Assembly: GCA_016795365.1 (NCBI GenBank)
Contig: JAEUHN010000022.1
Coordinates: 19,109 to 83,108 of the forward strand
DNA: 64,000 nucleotides
DNA from: Verrucomicrobiaceae bacterium
Lineage (GTDB): Bacteria; Verrucomicrobiota; Verrucomicrobiia; Verrucomicrobiales; Verrucomicrobiaceae
Direction: 5' to 3'
How positions within the stretch are numbered: the first letter of the stretch is position 1; each line of letters begins with the position of its first letter. Both the position numbers and the translations under genes were made by a program. The notes below the pieces were generated by a model. It saw nothing but the letters and a program-made list of their open reading frames with translations, did no database searches and was not told the origin of the DNA. Below, in pieces: positions 19,856 to 28,494 of this stretch.

Positions 19856-20962
19856 ATGAATTATCACGTCGAGCGCAACGGTAAACCTCTGGGCATTTAC
19901 GCCGAGGAGGACATTCCCGAAGCGCTGTTCTCTGGCGATTTGCAGCTCACCGACCTTGCATGGTGCGATGGCATGGAGGGATGGGAGCCCGTGTCCGAAC
20001 TCGTCGAGATCGAAGAACTCCCGCAGCACATCCGCCCGGCGGGTCCGCGTCGGCCGCCCTCGTTCGTGAAGGGAGCACCGGTCGTGTTCTCGCCCCTGCC
20101 AGCCTTTTCCCCACCACCACCACCTCCTTCCGTATTCACGGCACCCAAAGCCGAGGAATCCTCAGGCTATGCGATCGTGAGTCTGGCGCTTGGCATCAGC
20201 AGCCTTTGCGCCGGGCTCGTTACCGGGCTGCCCGCGATCATCTTCGGCATCGTCGCGCTGAAGAAGATCAAAGCCTCGCGCGGAAGGCAGGGCGGACGCG
20301 GTCTCGCCATTGGGGGAATGGCCGCCGGCTTGGTGCTGGGGCTGGCTGGCACTGCTCTGCTGATGGCCTTGCTGGTGCCCGCCTACGAGGCCGTTCAGGT
20401 GCGTGCGCGCTTGCTGCAATCGGCCACCCATGCGCGGCAGATCATGATGGCGATGAAGAGCTACTCCAGTGACAATGGCGGTCTCTATCCCGATGCCGAT
20501 CCGCGCGTGAATCCGGCGAACTCCAACCACGCCTTCCGCGAGTTGTTCAAGCGCCGCTACCTTGAGGACGAGAGCATCTTCGCCACGCCTTCGGGCGAAG
20601 GTGATCCTGACCGCGACATCGGCACGCCACCCGACTTTGCGGAAGCTCTGCAACGCGGCGAGAACGGCTGGGCCATGAGCAAGGGCATGAGCGACGCGTC
20701 TTCGGCCAGTGCTCCATTGATCTTCGAAGCGCCCACCATCGCCGTATGGCCGCCCCGCTGGCGTGTGACTTCCGTGAGCGATCCCGGCGATGTCGAGCGC
20801 CCTCTGGGCAAGGTGGTCATCGGGCGCAACGACGGCAGTGTGGCGAGCGAACCGCTCCAACGTCCTCGCGCTTTCGAGCCCGTGCCTCTGCTGCCCTCGG
20901 CGGACGGCACCAGTGCGTTCGATCTCGTGCCGAGCAAAGAGATGCTGCTCCCCGAGCGATGA
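19856..20962 (+). CDS. GYF-like/DUF4190 membrane protein with pilin-like C-terminus
   Basis: A 368-residue protein. Residues 1-55 (MNYHVERNGKPLGIYAEEDI to CDGMEGWEPVSEL) are a GYF_2-type domain. A proline-rich linker follows to about 95, then a DUF4190 pair of helices (IVSLALGISSLCAGLVTGLP, GLAIGGMAAGLVLGLAGTAL), then a pseudopilin-like region (SATHARQIMMAMKSYSSDNGGLYPD). This domain order is common in Verrucomicrobia and Planctomycetes. It is anchored in the inner membrane; its function is unknown. The 217-bp region before it shows only a 7-bp hairpin in the EboD leader (19653-19673). Confidence 0.75.
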   Translation: MNYHVERNGKPLGIYAEEDIPEALFSGDLQLTDLAWCDGMEGWEPVSELVEIEELPQHIRPAGPRRPPSFVKGAPVVFSPLPAFSPPPPPPSVFTAPKAEESSGYAIVSLALGISSLCAGLVTGLPAIIFGIVALKKIKASRGRQGGRGLAIGGMAAGLVLGLAGTALLMALLVPAYEAVQVRARLLQSATHARQIMMAMKSYSSDNGGLYPDADPRVNPANSNHAFRELFKRRYLEDESIFATPSGEGDPDRDIGTPPDFAEALQRGENGWAMSKGMSDASSASAPLIFEAPTIAVWPPRWRVTSVSDPGDVERPLGKVVIGRNDGSVASEPLQRPRAFEPVPLLPSADGTSAFDLVPSKEMLLPER

Positions 20963-21012
20963 GATGATTTCACGGAAGAGGCGGGCGGGGCGAAACGTCT
21001 TCCCTCGCCTCC

Positions 21013-21987
21013 ATGAAGCGCTCGCTCACTCTCCTCGCCGTCCTCGGATTTGTCTCCGGTTCCTTGTTCGCCCAGACTGCTGAAAAGCCGAAGGCTCCCG
21101 CCAAGCCCGCCGCACCAGCCATCAAGCCCACGCTCGTCGATGTGGCTTACGGCACCGATCCCGATCAAAAGCTGGACTTCTACAAGGTGGATTCCACCTC
21201 GCCCACGCCGCTGATGTTTTTCATTCATGGTGGCGGCTGGGTGGCAGGCTCGAAGAGCCAGGTGACGGACTTGAAGAAGGTTCTCGATGCGGGCATCTCC
21301 GTTGTGTCCGTGGAGTATCGCTTCATTCAAAAGGCGATCCACGCAGGCGTGAAGCCGCCTGTCGAGTGGCCGTTGCACGATGCCGCGCGTGCGCTGCAAT
21401 TTGTGAAGAGCAAGGCCGCCGAGTGGAACATCGACAAGAATCGCATCGGTGCCTGCGGTGGCAGTGCTGGTGCGTGCAGCAGCCTGTGGCTGGCCTTCCA
21501 CGACGACCTCGCTGATCCCAAGAGCAGTGATCCGATCGCGCGCGAATCCACGCGTCTGTTCTGCGCTGCCGTGATCGGTGCGCAGACATCGCTCGATCCG
21601 AAGCAACTCAAGGAATGGACACCTAACAGCCGCTACGGTGGTCACGCTTTCGGCTTTTTCCCCAATCCCGATGATCGCAAAACGCGCGACACTGACTTCG
21701 CGAACTTCCTGGCCAATCGCGAGAAGCTGATTCCCTGGATCAAGGAGTATTCGCCCATCGAACTCGTGAGCGCTGGCGATTCCGCCATCTACCTCACTTA
21801 CACCGACGTGCCCGAACTTGGCAAAGAGAAGAAGGATCCCACGCACACCTCGAATTACGGGGTGCATCTTCAGGAGAAGTGCAAGTCCGTCGGCGTGCCC
21901 TGCGAGTTCTACTATCCCGGGGCGCCCGAGGCACCGCACAAGAGCGCTGCCGATTATTTGATCGCCAAACTCAAGGCCGCCAACTGA
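21013..21987 (+). CDS. Secreted alpha/beta hydrolase (BD-FAE/HSL-like esterase)
   Basis: A 324-residue carboxylesterase-like protein with a signal peptide (residues 1-20, GSLFAQ) and an Ala/Pro/Lys linker. The oxyanion-hole motif FFIHGGGWVAGSKSQ is near residue 72, the nucleophile elbow GACGGSAGACSS near 147, and the final histidine is in APEAPHKSAADYL near 313. The family includes bacterial feruloyl-type and acetyl esterases acting on plant polysaccharide side chains. It is 50 bp downstream of the GYF/DUF4190 gene. The substrate is inferred only. Confidence 0.87.
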   Translation: MKRSLTLLAVLGFVSGSLFAQTAEKPKAPAKPAAPAIKPTLVDVAYGTDPDQKLDFYKVDSTSPTPLMFFIHGGGWVAGSKSQVTDLKKVLDAGISVVSVEYRFIQKAIHAGVKPPVEWPLHDAARALQFVKSKAAEWNIDKNRIGACGGSAGACSSLWLAFHDDLADPKSSDPIARESTRLFCAAVIGAQTSLDPKQLKEWTPNSRYGGHAFGFFPNPDDRKTRDTDFANFLANREKLIPWIKEYSPIELVSAGDSAIYLTYTDVPELGKEKKDPTHTSNYGVHLQEKCKSVGVPCEFYYPGAPEAPHKSAADYLIAKLKAAN

Positions 21988-22005
21988 TCGCGATGAGTCG
22001 CAAGA

Positions 22006-22608
22006 TCAGTGCTTACGATCATCTTCTTTGAGCACCTTCTCGATGCGCTGGTCGGGGATCAACCAGATCAGCGCCACGAGAACGTAGAGCGAGTTCGCGA
22101 AGAGCGGGTATTTCATCGCGGTCGCGATCGCCAGCACATAGAAGAAAGGCGAGATCTTGCCCTTCAAGTCGCGTCCCAGTGCCCTGGCCAGCAGCGAGTC
22201 CTTGCCATGCTCGGCGATGATCGCCTTTTGCAGGATCCAGTAGGCGATCGCTGCCATGAGCAGCACCACGCCATACAGGGCCGTGGGCGCTGGAGCGAAG
22301 CCCGTTTCACCGGTCCATCCGGCACCGAAGGGAATCAGTGAGAGCCAGAACAGCAGGTGCAGATTGGCCCACAGGATGCCTCCATTGATCCGGTCTGCGG
22401 CCTTGATGAGGTGGTGATGGTTGTTCCAGTAAATGCCGACATAAACGAAGCTGAGGATGTAGCTGAGAAACTTGGGCCACAGGTCGTGATCGTGGTCGCG
22501 CAGGGTGGCGAAGGTGTCGCCGTGCGGGACCTTCAATTCGAGGACCATGATGGTGATGATGATGGCGATGACGCCATCGCTGAAGGCTTCCAATCTTCCT
22601 TTTTCCAT
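22006..22608 (-). CDS. TMEM175-family potassium channel-like protein
   Basis: A 200-residue protein with six hydrophobic segments, the length of bacterial TMEM175 (DUF1211). The N-terminal signature RLEAFSDGVIAIIITIMVLE fits the family motif RxxxFSDGxxAIxxTxxxxE that lines the K+ pore, and the HHHLI and NLHLLFWLSLIPF segments follow as expected. It would work as a tetramer in the inner membrane. It is convergent with the esterase gene, with only 18 bp between the stops. Confidence 0.88.
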   Translation of the reverse strand: MEKGRLEAFSDGVIAIIITIMVLELKVPHGDTFATLRDHDHDLWPKFLSYILSFVYVGIYWNNHHHLIKAADRINGGILWANLHLLFWLSLIPFGAGWTGETGFAPAPTALYGVVLLMAAIAYWILQKAIIAEHGKDSLLARALGRDLKGKISPFFYVLAIATAMKYPLFANSLYVLVALIWLIPDQRIEKVLKEDDRKH

Positions 22609-22752
22609 GAGCTATGAGAGTTGCATGGTTTTAGCGGAGGGTTACTCCGCAGGCCAGCACTATCCCGGTCGCGTCAGCGTGTGGCACGAGTAGAAAATGA
22701 GCCCGATTCAATAAGTGGACGTCACACGGTGCAGCCCTCACACTCCGTGCTC

Positions 22753-23880
22753 ATGATCGCCAGAATTGCCCTCTTTGCTTTCCTCAGCTTGTTTGGCGGC
22801 GTGTTTGTGCTGGCGGGCTATCAAGCGTGGAAGCGCGATGTTACCAGGCACTACTCGCCCACTGAGGCGGTGGTTGTGGGGCATGAGATGGTGATCGATC
22901 AGACAAGGTGGATCGAGCACCAACAGGAGGCTGTGAGGGTGGACACTCGGCTCCAGCTGGCGCACCAGGGAAGTGCGGAGGCCGTGGTGGCTGGCTTCTT
23001 CAAGGACACTGACGCCGCATGGAAATTCATGCTCGCGAATCCTCCAGGGAAGTCCGTGAGCTGCCTTGTGTCACCATTGGGCAAGGAGGTGGTATGGGAT
23101 CAGTTTTGGTCGAGTGCTGTGGTTTGGCTGACGTTTATTGGTTCGGTGTTCATGGCCTTCGGTTTCTGGCAGCTCGTGCGTTGGCCGAGGTTCCAACTAT
23201 CGGATGACACGAAGCCCATTTTGTTCTGCTCGGTGTTTTTGATCGCAGGAATGTTGGCGGCTTCGCTGATGTGGCCTGCGGCGGTGACTCACGTGAGGGC
23301 TACTGGCTGGGATTTGGTCCCGTGCAAATCCGTCGAAAGGCGCAGTGTCTCGTCCGGCAAATCGTCCACCGCACAGTTTTCCTTTCGCTACACTTACCAA
23401 GGCAAAGACTATCTCGCGGTGAAGATGGCGAATGCCTTCGATGAGTGGAGCTGCGGGCCGAAGCCGTCGGCCTGTCGGGTGAATCCCGAAGTTCCCTGGC
23501 GGGCAGAGCTGAGCTGGGGCTGGCGACCTGGCCTGGGAATCGTTTTGTTTCCATTGCCCTTCCTCGCGGTGGGCATCTTCGCTTTCATCATTCCCTTCTC
23601 ATCGCGAATGCAGCGATTGATCGCGGAGGCTCGGGCGAGTCAGCCGGGAAGCCAGTTTCATATCCCGGCAGATCGCATGACCGACATTGGAGGACGGCTG
23701 TTTGCCTTCGTCTTCGCAGGCTCCATCGTGGGACTCTTTGTGTCAGTGTGCGGTGAGATGTGGATCGCCGACCACGAGCACAAGTGGTGGCTGACGATCT
23801 TCCTCATCCCGTTTGTGTTCGCTGTGCTGTTCCTTGCCAAAGGCCTCGTGGAGAAGGTCTGGGAATCCTGGCGAAGCTGA
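22753..23880 (+). CDS. DUF3592-type membrane protein
   Basis: A 375-residue protein with an N-terminal helix (residues 1-25), a periplasmic segment, two further helices near 125-185, a beta-rich segment (SSTAQFSFRYTYQGKDY) and two C-terminal helices. The pairing of YTYQGKDY with a nearby VNPEVPWRAELSWGWRPG strand is the DUF3592 pattern, seen twice in weaker form. Function unknown. The ATG at 22753 is preferred over an in-frame start at 22621 that would add 44 arginine-rich residues. It ends 6 bp before the convergent LRR-kinase gene. Confidence 0.7.
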   Translation: MIARIALFAFLSLFGGVFVLAGYQAWKRDVTRHYSPTEAVVVGHEMVIDQTRWIEHQQEAVRVDTRLQLAHQGSAEAVVAGFFKDTDAAWKFMLANPPGKSVSCLVSPLGKEVVWDQFWSSAVVWLTFIGSVFMAFGFWQLVRWPRFQLSDDTKPILFCSVFLIAGMLAASLMWPAAVTHVRATGWDLVPCKSVERRSVSSGKSSTAQFSFRYTYQGKDYLAVKMANAFDEWSCGPKPSACRVNPEVPWRAELSWGWRPGLGIVLFPLPFLAVGIFAFIIPFSSRMQRLIAEARASQPGSQFHIPADRMTDIGGRLFAFVFAGSIVGLFVSVCGEMWIADHEHKWWLTIFLIPFVFAVLFLAKGLVEKVWESWRS

Positions 23881-23886
23881 CCCGCA

Positions 23887-25203
23887 TCAGGAGTCCACCG
23901 TCAGTTGCGCCAGCCGCTGCTGAATCTCGGGGAACAAGGGACGTGATGCGACATCGAGCGACAGGCACTCGGATTGCAGAGCCTTCATCGCATGGATGCA
24001 GGTGCTGCTGGGGTTGGTGGTCGCAAGACGGCTCGTCAGTTCTTCCAAAAGGTAACCCAAGGCACGCACCTCGATCTGTTGCAGCGCATGGCCGCTCGCG
24101 GACGAGTAGAAGGACGCGGCACCGAAGTCGCCGAGAAGACATCCGCCCGTGCGGTTGGTGAGCACATTGTGCGCGTAGAAGTCGCCGTGCATGACATAGT
24201 GCTGGTGCAGATGAGCTGCGGCGGCAGCAAGACCCTGGGCGATGTGCAGCGCATCGTCATTGGTAAAGCTGCGGTCGTGAGCATACACATCGCGAGTGCA
24301 GGAATCGAAGGACGGTGGACCTGCGAGCGAGGTGAACTCGGGGGGGATTAATGCCATCACGAGGCCTGGGGCACCGCTGGGATGGTGAACCACGCGTCCG
24401 AGGATTTCGATGAGGTTAGGGTGTGCACCTGTGGTTAGGCTGGCAGCGACTTCGCATGACGGCAGGCCATCGCTGGTCATGGCTCCTTTGAAAATCTTCA
24501 CGGCCACTTCGCGAGGTTGGGCGCATTCAGTTGCTCGCCAATGCGCTCGATGGATGAAGCCGGAAGCACCTTCGCCCAGGAGGTCGATCAGATGCAGGTC
24601 GTTCCATTCGATGGCTGACGGCAGCGAATCGAGCGCGGGAGCCGGAGCACACGGATTGCCTGCCAAGGCAAGCCAGGCGAGACGCGGCAGGCTGAGCAAC
24701 CACGAGGGCAGCGTCTCGAACTCGTTCGCCGCGAGGCGGATCATCTCGAGGTTCTCGCAGTGTGCCATCGAGGCCGGAAGTGTCCGGAGGCGATTGCCGG
24801 AGAGCATGAGCTTTTGCAGTCTCGTGCATCGACCCAATGACGAAGGCAGCACCTCGATTCGATTATCCGTGAGGATGAGCCAACGAAGCGCCAGGGGCAG
24901 AGCCTTGTCAGACACCGTCTCGATGGCATTGGCCTTGAAGCCGACCATGCTCAGCTGCGGACAGGCACCGATGACTTCGGGCAAGTGCGTGAAGCGATTC
25001 TCGGAGCAGAACAGGATGCGCAGCTTTTGCAGCCGGGCGAAGTCATCGGGGAGCGATTGGAGGCGATTGCCGGTGAGATTGAGCACCTCCAGGGTGTCGG
25101 CGAGATCAAAGACTTCTGGGGGCACCTCTTCCAGCCCACACGACAGATCGAGGCGACGTGCGCCTGCCAGTTTGCCTGCCCGGAGTTGGGAGAGTGTGTG
25201 CAT
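23887..25203 (-). CDS. Leucine-rich repeat protein kinase
   Basis: A 438-residue fusion. Residues about 14-190 are seven or eight LRR units (LEVLNLTGNRLQSLPDDFARL, LRILFCSENRFTHLPEVIG and so on). Residues 205-435 are a Hanks-like kinase: glycine loop LLGEGASGFIHRA, the ATP lysine in VAVKIFKG, the catalytic loop HGDFYAHNVL and the metal-binding GDFGAASFYSS, in which DFG is intact. The catalytic loop has HGD rather than HRD, so the arginine is lost, as in RD-minus kinases. No transmembrane segment or signal peptide is visible, so it is probably cytoplasmic. Similar LRR-kinases occur in proteobacteria. The target is unknown. Confidence 0.85.
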   Translation of the reverse strand: MHTLSQLRAGKLAGARRLDLSCGLEEVPPEVFDLADTLEVLNLTGNRLQSLPDDFARLQKLRILFCSENRFTHLPEVIGACPQLSMVGFKANAIETVSDKALPLALRWLILTDNRIEVLPSSLGRCTRLQKLMLSGNRLRTLPASMAHCENLEMIRLAANEFETLPSWLLSLPRLAWLALAGNPCAPAPALDSLPSAIEWNDLHLIDLLGEGASGFIHRAHWRATECAQPREVAVKIFKGAMTSDGLPSCEVAASLTTGAHPNLIEILGRVVHHPSGAPGLVMALIPPEFTSLAGPPSFDSCTRDVYAHDRSFTNDDALHIAQGLAAAAAHLHQHYVMHGDFYAHNVLTNRTGGCLLGDFGAASFYSSASGHALQQIEVRALGYLLEELTSRLATTNPSSTCIHAMKALQSECLSLDVASRPLFPEIQQRLAQLTVDS

Positions 25204-25284
25204 GATTTGATCGAGTGTGAGGGCCGCGATCTTGGCCAGTGTTCCGCGTTGCGCCAGCGGACATGCACGGGATCAAAACGATCA

Positions 25285-25926
25285 TCAGAACCGAACTCGG
25301 AGGTAGGTGCCGATTACGGATTCCGTCTGCCAGTCGTCATGCTGATGATGCGAAAGCAGCATGTAGAACAGATCGAGATCGGTGTGTGCTGAAGTCGCAA
25401 AGCTGAGGCCAGCGGGGACGAGCCGGTTCTCGCTTAATTCGCCGTGGTGGAGGTCGATCAAGCATTCGTTGCTCACAAACACACGCTTCAGCGGGCCGAT
25501 GGCATGGGGCAGTGTCCAGGTGAGTTGCAAGCGATGACGCGTGCGATGCACCGTGAGGGACTCGCCTTCGTTCCACCGCCACTCCATTCGATTTCGCCAT
25601 TCCAGACGGAGATGCTCGGAGAGGGAACACTTGGGGTTCAGTTCGAGTTCGGGGCGGAACTGCGAGTATCGCATACCGCTCGTGTTTTCGATGCTCAGAG
25701 CCGAGAGCGCGAGCCCGGCATCGAGCCAGGGCGTGAGTTCATACTTCACGCGTGGACTGATCATTTGCACGAAGGGACCATCCTCGAAGTCCAAACGATT
25801 GACCATCAGCACTCCGGCGCTCCAGGGAGCCTCGTGATAAACATCCAACAGGGTCCAGGCCCACCATTCATTCGCCTGCGCAGCGAGGGCAGGGAGCAGG
25901 GCGAGACAGAGAATGACGAAGCGCAT
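25285..25926 (-). CDS. DUF2490-like outer-membrane beta protein
   Basis: A 213-residue exported protein (signal peptide MRFVILCLALLPALAAQA). It is built of alternating strands ending in aromatic residues (WAWTLLDVYHEAPW, PRVKYELTPWLDAGLAL, LRLEWRNRMEWRWNEG) and finishes with YLRVRF, a typical outer-membrane beta-barrel C-terminus with terminal F. It resembles DUF2490. Function unknown. The start at 25926 is preferred over a longer arginine-rich frame that overlaps pfk. It lies 20 bp after pfk on the same strand. Confidence 0.7.
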   Translation of the reverse strand: MRFVILCLALLPALAAQANEWWAWTLLDVYHEAPWSAGVLMVNRLDFEDGPFVQMISPRVKYELTPWLDAGLALSALSIENTSGMRYSQFRPELELNPKCSLSEHLRLEWRNRMEWRWNEGESLTVHRTRHRLQLTWTLPHAIGPLKRVFVSNECLIDLHHGELSENRLVPAGLSFATSAHTDLDLFYMLLSHHQHDDWQTESVIGTYLRVRF

Positions 25927-25946
25927 GAGGAGTGATGGATGCCTTG

Positions 25947-27248
25947 TCAGCGCATCACGGCTGGCTGTCCAGTGGACTCCAGAACCGAGTGCCAAAGCTC
26001 CTGCGTGGGGTCCACCTTGCGCCGGCCATGGATCACCAGTTCCAGCGGCAGATGAACGAAGGAGCCATGCCAGCGACCGACGAGCATTCCTGTCTTGCCC
26101 GCCACGGCGGCGTGAACGGCGGCCTGGGCGAGGCGGGAGCAATATACGTTGTCCTGCGCGTTCGCGGGCACGCTGCGAACGATGTAACTCGGATCGATGT
26201 ATTTGAGGTTCACCTCGGTGCGCCGTTCTTTGAAGAAGGCATTGATCCGATCCTTCAAGTAGAGACCGATGTCGCCATAGCGCTGATTGCCGCTGGCATC
26301 GGTTTCGCCGCTGGATTGCATGAGGTGCTGGCCTGCACCTTCAGCCACGACGACGACGGCGCTGCCGCGTTTCATCAGCCGGTAGCGCAGGGCTTCGAGC
26401 AGGCCGCGCGGGCCGTCGAGTTCGAACGGGACCTCGGGGATCAAGACGAAGTCCACATTGCTCCCCGCCAGTGCGGCGAAGCACGAGATGAAGCCCGAGT
26501 CGCGCCCCATGAGTTTCACCAAGCCGATGCCATTCACGGCTCCATTTGCCTCGACATACGCGCACGTCACTGCCTGGACTGCGGCGGCGAAAGCCGTCTC
26601 GAAGCCGAAGCTCTTGTCCAGATACATGATGTCGTTATCGATGGTCTTGGGGATGCCCACGACGGCTTTCTTTAAGCCTCGGCGGTCGATCTCCGCGACG
26701 ATCTCGGCAGCGCCTCGGAGCGTGCCATCACCACCGATCACGAAAAGGATGTCCACCTTCATCTCCTCCAGCGTGTCCACCATCTCGCCGATGTCCTGCT
26801 TGCCACGCGAGCTGCCGAGTAAAGTGCCTCCAAAGTGATGAGCCTGCTCCACGGATGAGGGTTTCAAAACCAGCGGCGTGTGGCCAAAGCGCTGCACCAG
26901 ACCCTCGTAACCATATCGAAAGCCGTAGATGCGGGTGATGCCATACTGGCGGTGGCACTGATTGACGATGCCGCGAATGATGTCGTTCAGCCCAGGGCAC
27001 AATCCGCCGCAGGTGACAATGCCGACCGTGGTGCGCGATGGATCGAAGTAGATCGTCTCGCGAGCCCCAGCCTCCTCAAAGCTGACATCAGACACGCTCT
27101 GGCCATCGAGCGGCACATGCGTGTGGAAGAGCACGCGATTGGCATCCGTCTTGAACGGAGCCTCAATGGAGCCGATGCGTTGCAGCGGCGATGGAATGGT
27201 GCACGGACCCAACGATGGAATCCGTGTGACGGCAGGAGGACGATTCAT
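25947..27248 (-). CDS. pfk: ATP-dependent 6-phosphofructokinase, plant-like long type
   Basis: A glycolytic enzyme of 433 residues. The motifs GIVTCGGLCPGLNDIIRG (about 75), VIGGDGTLRGA (about 170), the catalytic GIPKTIDND (about 199), GFETA and KLMGRDSGF (about 244) place it with the plant-type ATP-PFKs rather than with the short E. coli type. The glycine in GGDGT favours ATP, while the lysine in PKTIDND is shared with PPi enzymes; the combination is normal for this branch. A perfect hairpin touches the start codon (27249-27272). Confidence 0.93.
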   Translation of the reverse strand: MNRPPAVTRIPSLGPCTIPSPLQRIGSIEAPFKTDANRVLFHTHVPLDGQSVSDVSFEEAGARETIYFDPSRTTVGIVTCGGLCPGLNDIIRGIVNQCHRQYGITRIYGFRYGYEGLVQRFGHTPLVLKPSSVEQAHHFGGTLLGSSRGKQDIGEMVDTLEEMKVDILFVIGGDGTLRGAAEIVAEIDRRGLKKAVVGIPKTIDNDIMYLDKSFGFETAFAAAVQAVTCAYVEANGAVNGIGLVKLMGRDSGFISCFAALAGSNVDFVLIPEVPFELDGPRGLLEALRYRLMKRGSAVVVVAEGAGQHLMQSSGETDASGNQRYGDIGLYLKDRINAFFKERRTEVNLKYIDPSYIVRSVPANAQDNVYCSRLAQAAVHAAVAGKTGMLVGRWHGSFVHLPLELVIHGRRKVDPTQELWHSVLESTGQPAVMR

Positions 27249-27272
27249 GAAGAGCAGGCTTTCCTGCTCTTC
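27249..27272 (-). promoter_or_regulatory. Perfect hairpin abutting the pfk start codon
   Basis: On the minus strand GAAGAGCAGG, an AAAG loop and CCTGCTCTTC form a 10-bp perfect stem whose last base touches the ATG of pfk at 27248. The only Shine-Dalgarno-like bases nearby (AGGA) lie in the stem and loop, so translation could be limited by the hairpin. It could instead end the sufT transcript, but there is no T-tract. Confidence 0.55.
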
Positions 27273-27308
27273 GAAGCAGATGGAGTGCCATCTGCCCTGA
27301 GCGCGAAC

Positions 27309-27863
27309 TCAAATCATCCCGAGCTTCATCTTCCCCTCGACGCTGATCATGCCCTGATTCCACGGCGGATCCCAGACGAGTTCAACCGCGGCATCGTCCA
27401 TGTCCTCAATGGTCATGATGCGGCTCTGCGCGTCGGCGGCGATGGTGGGGCCCATGCCACATCCGGGGGCGGTGAGCGTCATTTTGATGAGCGCCTTGTT
27501 CTTGCCGTCGGTGTTCTCCACGCGGCAATCATAGACGAGGCCGAGATCGACGATGTTGACCGGGATTTCCGGGTCATAGACGTTCTTGAGCTGGTTCCAG
27601 ACTTCCATTTCGAGGTCCGAGGCTTCCATCGGGATGTTGGAAGACGTGCTCGCGTCGGCGGCCTTGTCGGCTTTCGGATCAATGCCGAGCGCGTCAGCGT
27701 CCAGGGCATTGATGCGGGCCAGACCGAAGTCGGTCGCCACGGTGTAGGTGCCGCCGAGCGACTGGGTGATGATGACCTTCAGACCCTGAGGCAGCTTGAC
27801 CATGTCGCCGCTGGGAATCTGAATGGCATCGACTTCGCGTTTGAGTTCGAGAGAGCTATGCAT
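27309..27863 (-). CDS. sufT: Fe-S cluster assembly protein SufT (DUF59/MIP18)
   Basis: A 184-residue protein. The N-terminal half (PSGDMVKLPQGLKVIITQSLGGTYTV) is the SufT-specific extension, and the C-terminal half is the DUF59 domain, with YDPEIPVNIVDLGLVYD near residue 107 and the conserved cysteine in TAPGCGMGP near 144. SufT helps mature Fe-S proteins. The start at 27863 is used because homologues begin near here; an earlier frame adds an Arg/Ser/His-rich 29 residues. It lies 52 bp after the scaffold gene on the same strand. Confidence 0.9.
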   Translation of the reverse strand: MHSSLELKREVDAIQIPSGDMVKLPQGLKVIITQSLGGTYTVATDFGLARINALDADALGIDPKADKAADASTSSNIPMEASDLEMEVWNQLKNVYDPEIPVNIVDLGLVYDCRVENTDGKNKALIKMTLTAPGCGMGPTIAADAQSRIMTIEDMDDAAVELVWDPPWNQGMISVEGKMKLGMI

Positions 27864-27915
27864 GTGAGAAAGAGGAACGTGAGAGTGAGGCCGCGAGTTA
27901 CGTGTGCGGGAGCGA

Positions 27916-28404
27916 TCAGGACTGTGAAGCCGGCTTTTCGCCAAAGACAATCTTCACCTTGCCTGCCGTCTTGCCAGCGGCGGAGAGGGCATCGGCCAAG
28001 GTCGGGCCCACTGGCGTGGCGGGTGCGGAGGAGACGGGCACCGCTGCGGACTCGCCTTCGAGCGCGGCTCGAAGCGCGCCTTCAACCATCTGGCCGCAGT
28101 GAATCTTCATCGGTGGCAGCGGGCCGAGCGGTTGGGAGAGTTCAGCGGCGGACATTTGCAGCGCTTCCTCGCGTGTCTTGCCGCGAATCAATTCGGTGGC
28201 CATGCTGGCAACGGCGATGGCGGTCTGGCACCCGAAGGATTGGAAGCTCGCCTTGTCGATGACCTTGCGACCGTCCTTCTCCTTGTATTTGATCCACAGG
28301 CGCACCATGTCGCCGCAGTCCGGGCTGCCCACGGTGCCCACGGAGTCGGCGTCGGTCATTTCACCGAGGTTCTGCGGATTGGCGATGGCGTCTTCTAAAT
28401 TCAT
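27916..28404 (-). CDS. NifU/IscU-like Fe-S cluster scaffold
   Basis: A 162-residue protein with the three scaffold cysteines C30 (SPDCGD), C59 (SFGCQTA) and C103 (IHCGQM), and the conserved aspartate next to C30. It is the U-type platform on which 2Fe-2S clusters are built before transfer. A C-terminal extension of about 45 residues rich in Ala, Pro and Val (from residue 118) is unusual. It is followed by sufT and preceded by the CxxC-rhodanese gene. No cysteine desulfurase gene is in the window. Confidence 0.9.
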   Translation of the reverse strand: MNLEDAIANPQNLGEMTDADSVGTVGSPDCGDMVRLWIKYKEKDGRKVIDKASFQSFGCQTAIAVASMATELIRGKTREEALQMSAAELSQPLGPLPPMKIHCGQMVEGALRAALEGESAAVPVSSAPATPVGPTLADALSAAGKTAGKVKIVFGEKPASQS

Positions 28405-28412
28405 GTCGGGGC

Positions 28413-28485
28413 GTTCTCGGTTCAGAGTTCTCTGTTCTCCGTTTTTGGGTGCTGCTGTTTTAACTGAGAACCCTGAACCGAGAAC
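28413..28485. repeat. Long inverted repeat upstream of the NifU-like gene
   Basis: Arms GTTCTCGGTTCAGAGTTCTC (28413-28432) and GAGAACCCTGAACCGAGAAC (28466-28485) match at 19 of 20 positions around a 33-nt loop that contains a run of five Ts. Further GTTCTC/GAGAAC hexamers flank both arms. Its location, between the rhodanese gene stop and the scaffold start, suggests a processing hairpin or a small repeat element. Confidence 0.75.
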
Positions 28486-28494
28486 TGAGAACGG

